From positions 1 through 22,672 of the forward strand of contig NZ_SLXE01000034.1 in NCBI RefSeq assembly GCF_004341385.1: 22,672 bases of DNA. The letters are read 5' to 3'. This DNA comes from Uruburuella suis (GTDB taxonomy: Bacteria; Pseudomonadota; Gammaproteobacteria; Burkholderiales; Neisseriaceae). A model generated the notes under the pieces. That model saw nothing but the letters and a program-made list of their open reading frames with translations, ran no database searches and had not been told where the DNA came from. Position numbers and translations under genes: made by a program. This document shows, one piece after another, positions 19,612 to 22,672 of this stretch (position 1 is the first letter of the stretch; every line of letters begins with the position of its first letter).

Positions 19612-20575
19612 GTTGCAGCATGTGCATCATCAGGCGGATTAAGGTTTCTTTCTGTTTGGGGTCGGATTCGGCCACCAATAAAGTTAAAGCGGCCAAGCCG
19701 GTGTCGTTTATTACAGCCTGCCCGCTTCTGTTCAATAATCTGTCATTTCGATGCAGAAAATCGACAAACAAAAACGCGCCGCTGCGTTTGTTGCCGTCTG
19801 AAAACGGATGGTTTTTGACGACAAAATACAATAAATGCGCGGCTTTGCTTTCAATGCTGGGGTAGGCCGGTTCGCCGAACACACTTTGCTCCAAATTGCC
19901 AAGCAGCGCATCCAAACCGTCGCCGCGCTCGCGGGCGAATAAATCAGTGGCTTCGCCACGCGCCATCAGTTGCTGTTTCAGCGCAGCCAAGGCGGTGCGG
20001 GCTTCAATTGCTGATGGCAATGCGCCGCCGTTTTCGCCTTTCGGCTCGCCCAGCAAGCCTTCATCGTATTGCTGCAACCACAAAAAAGTTTGTGTGTAGC
20101 GGCTGACGATATCTACCAAGCCGCGTCCGCTTTCCAGCGTTAATTCGGGTGAGGCGGCGGTTTTCTGAATCAGCGCGAGGGCTTGCTCCAGCTCGGCGGC
20201 GTTTTGCTGCAAACGCTTTTGGTTGAGCGCATAGCCTTTAAGCAGGTAGTCTTTCAGGCGGGCGGTTGCCCAGATGCGGAATTGAGTGCCTTGCTTGGAC
20301 CTCACCCGATAACCAACTGAAATAATAACATCAAGATTATAAAGATTAGTTGGTTTGGTAGAAAAATCGGAAATACCGATTTTTCTCATTGATGTTTCTT
20401 CTTCCAACTCTTTTTCTTTATAAATATTAAGAATATGTTCGTTAACCGTAGAGCGTGATTTTTGAAATAAGTGAACCATATCATCAATGCTCAGCCATAC
20501 GCTCTCTTGTTCAAAGCGAACATCTACCTGCGTTTGCCCGTCTTGGGTTTGATAAATTTCAATTGGCCGGTTCAT
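19601..20575 (-). CDS. RhuM-Fic/Doc fusion protein
   Basis: A 324-residue two-domain protein. Residues 1 to about 115 match the RhuM virulence-protein family (VWLSIDDMVHLFQKSRSTVNEHI, then NLYNLDVIISVGYRVRS and FRIWATARLKDYLLKGY). A helical linker leads to a Fic-type C-terminal domain with HPFSDGNKRSG at 256-266. This loop has Lys after Asn (GNKR), as in Doc, where it goes with phosphorylation, instead of the GNGR of AMP-transferring Fic enzymes; the activity here is inferred. I see no TxxxEG-type inhibitory motif and no adjacent antitoxin gene. The start at 20575 has GGGGA upstream. It sits between glyQ (73-nt gap) and glyS (37-nt gap) on the same strand. The N-terminal part is AT-rich, the C-terminal part GC-rich. 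Confidence 0.9.
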   Translation of the reverse strand: MNRPIEIYQTQDGQTQVDVRFEQESVWLSIDDMVHLFQKSRSTVNEHILNIYKEKELEEETSMRKIGISDFSTKPTNLYNLDVIISVGYRVRSKQGTQFRIWATARLKDYLLKGYALNQKRLQQNAAELEQALALIQKTAASPELTLESGRGLVDIVSRYTQTFLWLQQYDEGLLGEPKGENGGALPSAIEARTALAALKQQLMARGEATDLFARERGDGLDALLGNLEQSVFGEPAYPSIESKAAHLLYFVVKNHPFSDGNKRSGAFLFVDFLHRNDRLLNRSGQAVINDTGLAALTLLVAESDPKQKETLIRLMMHMLQQAV

Positions 20576-20648
20576 TAATCATTCCCCAAAATATTTCAAA
20601 TTGGCTGGCTATTCGCAAGCTGAGATACCAAACAGCCAGTCTGAATCA

Positions 20649-21554
20649 TTACACCGTTTTATTTTTAATCAGCGGATAGCCCAAGGCTTCGCGGCTTTCG
20701 ACAAATTTTTGCGCCACGATGCGGCTGAGGTTGCGGATGCGGCCGATATAGGTGGCGCGCTCGGTCACGGAAATGGCGCCGCGCGCATCAAGCATATTGA
20801 AAGTGTGGCCGGCTTTGAGCACTTGCTCGTAAGCGGGCAGAATCAGGCTGGCGTTTTCGATTTCGAGCAGGCGGCGGGCTTCGGCTTCGAAATTATTGAA
20901 GTTTTGCAGCAGCAAATCCACGTTGGCATATTCGAAATTATAAGTGGATTGCTCCACTTCGTTTTGATGGTAAACATCGCCGTAGGTCACGGTTTGGCCG
21001 TCGGGCGTGTGCGCCCACACGAGGTCATACACGTTTTCCACGCCTTGCAGATACATGGCCAAGCGCTCGATGCCGTAGGTGATTTCACCGAGCACGGGCG
21101 TGCAATCGATGCCGCCCACTTGCTGGAAATAGGTAAATTGGGTCACTTCCATGCCGTTGAGCCACACTTCCCAGCCCAAGCCCCAAGCGCCGAGGGTGGG
21201 ATTTTCCCAATCGTCTTCCACAAAGCGGATGTCGTGCTCCAGCGGCGAAATACCCAATTCTTTCAATGAATCGAGATACAGCTCTTGGATATTCTCAGGT
21301 GCGGGTTTGAGGGCGACCTGGAATTGGTAATAATGTTGCAAGCGGTTGGGGTTGTCGCCGTAGCGGCCGTCTTTGGGGCGGCGGCTGGGCTGCACATAGG
21401 CGGCAAACCACGGCTCGGGGCCGAGCGCGCGCAGGCAGGTGGCGGGGTGGCTCGTGCCGGCGCCCACTTCCATATCGAAAGGTTGCAGCACCACGCAGCC
21501 TTGCGCGGCCCAGAAATTTTGTAATTTGAAGATGATTTGTTGGAATGTCAGCAT
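20649..21554 (-). CDS. glyQ: Glycine--tRNA ligase alpha subunit
   Basis: A 301-residue alpha subunit, very close to the family length (303 in E. coli) and fully conserved in pattern: TFQQIIFKLQNFWAAQGC at the start, the class II motif regions with RYGDNPNRLQHYYQFQV, and EITYGIERLAMYLQGV. It activates glycine with ATP and works as alpha2beta2 with GlyS. The start at 21554 has a CAGGG ribosome site. The gene is divergent from the OmpA-domain gene and is followed on the same strand by the RhuM-Fic gene, so all three minus-strand genes may form one transcript. It has no DUS inside, in contrast to glyS. Confidence 0.97.
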   Translation of the reverse strand: MLTFQQIIFKLQNFWAAQGCVVLQPFDMEVGAGTSHPATCLRALGPEPWFAAYVQPSRRPKDGRYGDNPNRLQHYYQFQVALKPAPENIQELYLDSLKELGISPLEHDIRFVEDDWENPTLGAWGLGWEVWLNGMEVTQFTYFQQVGGIDCTPVLGEITYGIERLAMYLQGVENVYDLVWAHTPDGQTVTYGDVYHQNEVEQSTYNFEYANVDLLLQNFNNFEAEARRLLEIENASLILPAYEQVLKAGHTFNMLDARGAISVTERATYIGRIRNLSRIVAQKFVESREALGYPLIKNKTV

Positions 21555-21632
21555 GTTTGCCCTGCCCGATAGGAAATGCGTATAAAGGCAGCATTTTACT
21601 GCGTTGACGGGGGCTTGAACAGGGATTTAGCT

Positions 21633-21660
21633 GTTACAGGCGGGATAAGTTGGGTATAAT
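21633..21660 (+). promoter_or_regulatory. Promoter of the OmpA-domain gene
   Basis: A perfect -10 TATAAT at 21655-21660 preceded by GTTACA at 21633-21638 (4/6, 16-bp spacer). The start would fall near 21667, about 35 nt before the ATG. Confidence 0.7.
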
Positions 21661-21702
21661 GCCGAAGTTTGTTGTCCGTTTGATGTTTTTAGGGAGAGTG
21701 GA

Positions 21703-22284
21703 ATGAATGAAGAAGAAAATAAAGAGCAGCGCTTGGCGCTGTTGCTGCCCGCAGCGGCAGTGGGCTTGACCACTGCGGCAGTGGTGTTTTTCTCGGTGTG
21801 GGGCTGGCAAACCGGCAAAATCGAGGGCGCACCGGCGGCTTCTGAAGTGGTTGTGGTAGAAGAAAGCGTAACCGAAGTGGTGGTGGCCGACGAAATGGCT
21901 TCCGCTGCCAGCAGCCCGGCCGATGCGATTTTGGCCGCTGATGCGCAAAATAATGATGCCGCCAAAGTGGTGGTGGAAAACGGCGTGGTGAAATTCTACT
22001 TTGCCACCGGCAAAGCCGATTTGGCGCAAGGTGCCGATGAAGCGCTGCAAGATGTGCTCGCCGGTGCCAAAGAAGGCAAAAAAGCGGTGATTTCCGGCTT
22101 TCACGACGACACCGGCAACCGTGCGCAAAATGAAGAATTATCCAAACAGCGCGCATTTGCCGTGCGCGATGCCTTGCTGGCGCTGGGCGTGCCCGAGTCG
22201 CAAATCGAATTGCGCAAGCCCGAAAGCACCGAGGGCAGCGGCAACAATGCCGAAGCCCGCCGCGTAGAAGTGGTGCTGGAATAA
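21703..22284 (+). CDS. Inner-membrane-anchored OmpA-domain protein
   Basis: A 193-residue protein with a short acidic-basic N-terminus, one membrane segment (about residues 11-35, LALLLPAAAVGLTTAAVVFF...), a Val/Ala/Glu-rich linker to about 90, and an OmpA-like domain. The domain shows VKFYFATGKADL, GFHDDTG with D135, NEELSKQRAFAVRDALLALGVP with R150, and a final EARRVEVVL; D135 and the later arginines occupy the peptidoglycan-binding positions of OmpA domains. It probably tethers the inner membrane to the wall; its partner is unknown. Start supported by GGAGAG. It has its own promoter and a terminator right after the stop. Confidence 0.88.
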   Translation: MNEEENKEQRLALLLPAAAVGLTTAAVVFFSVWGWQTGKIEGAPAASEVVVVEESVTEVVVADEMASAASSPADAILAADAQNNDAAKVVVENGVVKFYFATGKADLAQGADEALQDVLAGAKEGKKAVISGFHDDTGNRAQNEELSKQRAFAVRDALLALGVPESQIELRKPESTEGSGNNAEARRVEVVLE

Positions 22285-22296
22285 AAAGGCAGAAAT

Positions 22297-22327
22297 AAAA
22301 AACACCGGTTTACAGCCGGTGTTTTTT
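22297..22327 (+). terminator. Intrinsic terminator of the OmpA-domain gene
   Basis: AAAAAACACCGG (22297-22308) and CCGGTGTTTTTT (22316-22327) form a perfect 12-bp stem with a 7-nt loop and T run. It is built like the tRNA-unit terminator and contains no DUS. Confidence 0.92.
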
Positions 22328-22368
22328 ATGGTGCGACATCAGTCAAACAAACCGTAAAAAATAAGATA

Positions 22369-22401
22369 AAAGGCCGTCTGAAAAACTTTCAGACGGCCTT
22401 T
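22369..22401. terminator. Second, DUS-pair terminator
   Basis: AAAGGCCGTCTGAAA (22369-22383) and TTTCAGACGGCCTTT (22387-22401) form a 15-bp stem with a 3-nt loop. It follows the first terminator by about 40 bp and has no second gene to serve in this window. Confidence 0.88.
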
Positions 22402-22406
22402 GGTTC

Positions 22407-22502
22407 GTAGGCAGGATTCTTGAATCCGACACTTGTTCGGCAGAACAAACCACGCACATTGCTTTAACCGATGGCCAAACGTCGGATTAGAATCCAACCT
22501 AC
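22407..22502. repeat. GTAGG palindromic repeat, copy 2
   Basis: The left part GTAGGCAGGATTC...AATCCGAC mirrors the right part, which reads GTAGGTTGGATTCTAATCC on the minus strand. It is followed at 22518 by GAACTGCTTTTATTTTGTAA, identical to the stretch after copy 1 (17316). Confidence 0.75.
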
Positions 22503-22580
22503 ACAGATGGTGCTGTCGAACTGCTTTTATTTTGTAAGCTTATTTTTTTGAATGGGCAAAAGGCCGTCCGAAAAAACTTG

Positions 22581-22631
22581 AACTGCACCCCAAAAGTTGG
22601 ACACCCCCATCCAACCCATAAAGGTGCAGTT
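22581..22631 (+). promoter_or_regulatory. Nested hairpin at the IS end covering the orfA ribosome site
   Basis: AACTGCACC (22581-22589) pairs with GGTGCAGTT (22623-22631), and inside it GTTGGA (22596-22601) pairs with TCCAAC (22610-22615). The outer arm includes the AGG-containing stretch just before the orfA ATG, so RNA entering from outside would fold over the likely ribosome site. Confidence 0.6.
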
Positions 22632-22636
22632 TTCTT

Positions 22637-22672
22637 ATGAACAAATATACCGTAGACTTCAAATACCAAGCC
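22637..22672 (+). CDS. IS3-like transposase OrfA, first 12 codons only
   Basis: An ATG at 22637 opens a frame reading MNKYTVDFKYQA to the window edge. The basic, aromatic start resembles the N-terminus of IS3-family OrfA proteins (KYTxEFK), which carry a helix-turn-helix that binds the element ends. Partial at the 3' side; only its position in the IS end supports the call. Confidence 0.6.
   Translation, partial: MNKYTVDFKYQA

Larger units (their letters stand above)
22285..22636. other. Intergenic region after the OmpA-domain gene
   Basis: 352 bp without a supported complete gene: two terminators, the GTAGG palindrome, an AT-rich repeat end (about 22534-22556), a mutated DUS (22562-22573, AGGCCGTCCGAA) and the start of an IS3-like element. 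Confidence 0.8.
22579..22672 (+). mobile_element. Left end of an IS3-family-like insertion sequence (cut by the window edge)
   Basis: TGAACTGCACCCCAAAAGTT at the start and GGACACCCCCATCC after it look like the terminal inverted repeat of IS3-family (IS150-type) elements, which often read AAAAGTTGGACA. A short leader and the start of a transposase-like frame follow at once. The rest of the element and its right end lie outside, so family and completeness cannot be settled. Confidence 0.75.

Noticed and set aside
20576..20648. Separate promoter for the RhuM-Fic gene
   Set aside because: A TTGCGA and AATATT with 17-bp spacing can be drawn, but the start would fall at the ribosome site itself, and both boxes are poor.

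Overview
The window reads as a chromosomal segment of a Neisseriaceae bacterium. The main sign is the very frequent 12-mer AGGCCGTCTGAA, the AG dialect of the neisserial DNA uptake sequence (DUS), present singly, inside genes and as inverted pairs that form terminators. The protein set (RsmA, RNase G, GlyQ/GlyS, CysE, ThiM, Maf, Fbp iron transporter) is also closely neisserial. The DUS dialect argues against the meningococcus/gonococcus group, which uses ATGCCGTCTGAA, and for an AG-DUS Neisseria or a close relative. The species cannot be fixed from the sequence alone.

Layout. 120-1517 (-): DEDDh exonuclease fused to a UvrC-like region. 1595-1840: tRNA-Arg(ACG)/tRNA-Glu(TTC) unit with a consensus promoter and a terminator. 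2107-2646 (+): small lipoprotein. 2735-4759 (-): amino-acid ABC ATPase, rsmA and a YqaA-type membrane protein. 4789-4864: a 76-bp MITE-like repeat. 5084-6082 (+): TrpX-type substrate-binding lipoprotein. 6283-7140 (+): exported metallo-beta-lactamase-fold protein. 7266-11090: ferric-iron ABC transporter, with the binding protein (-) divergent from permease and ATPase (+). 11153-16280 (+): SDR oxidoreductase, Maf, RNase G, ThiM and CysE. 16421-16966 (-): lipocalin. 16967-17502: repeat-rich gap. 17503-21554 (-): glyQ, a RhuM-Fic fusion gene, then glyS. 21703-22284 (+): OmpA-domain membrane protein. 22285-22672: terminators, a palindromic repeat, and the left end of an IS3-like element cut by the window edge.

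Most of the content is housekeeping: translation (tRNAs, GlyQS, RsmA), RNA decay (RNase G), nucleotide quality control (Maf), thiamine salvage (ThiM), cysteine synthesis (CysE) and nutrient import (iron, amino acids). The most unusual feature is the RhuM-Fic gene lying in the same direction between the two subunit genes of glycyl-tRNA synthetase. Its active-site loop carries the Doc-type GNKR signature, its 5' part is AT-rich, and its catalytic loop is encoded by a DUS core. Other points worth checking are the exonuclease/UvrC fusion with a degenerate nuclease core but retained iron-sulfur cysteines, a terminator-like hairpin in the RNase G leader, a family of palindromic repeats with shared ends, and genes whose start or stop codons abut or overlap DUS copies. 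I saw no CRISPR array, prophage or rRNA gene.
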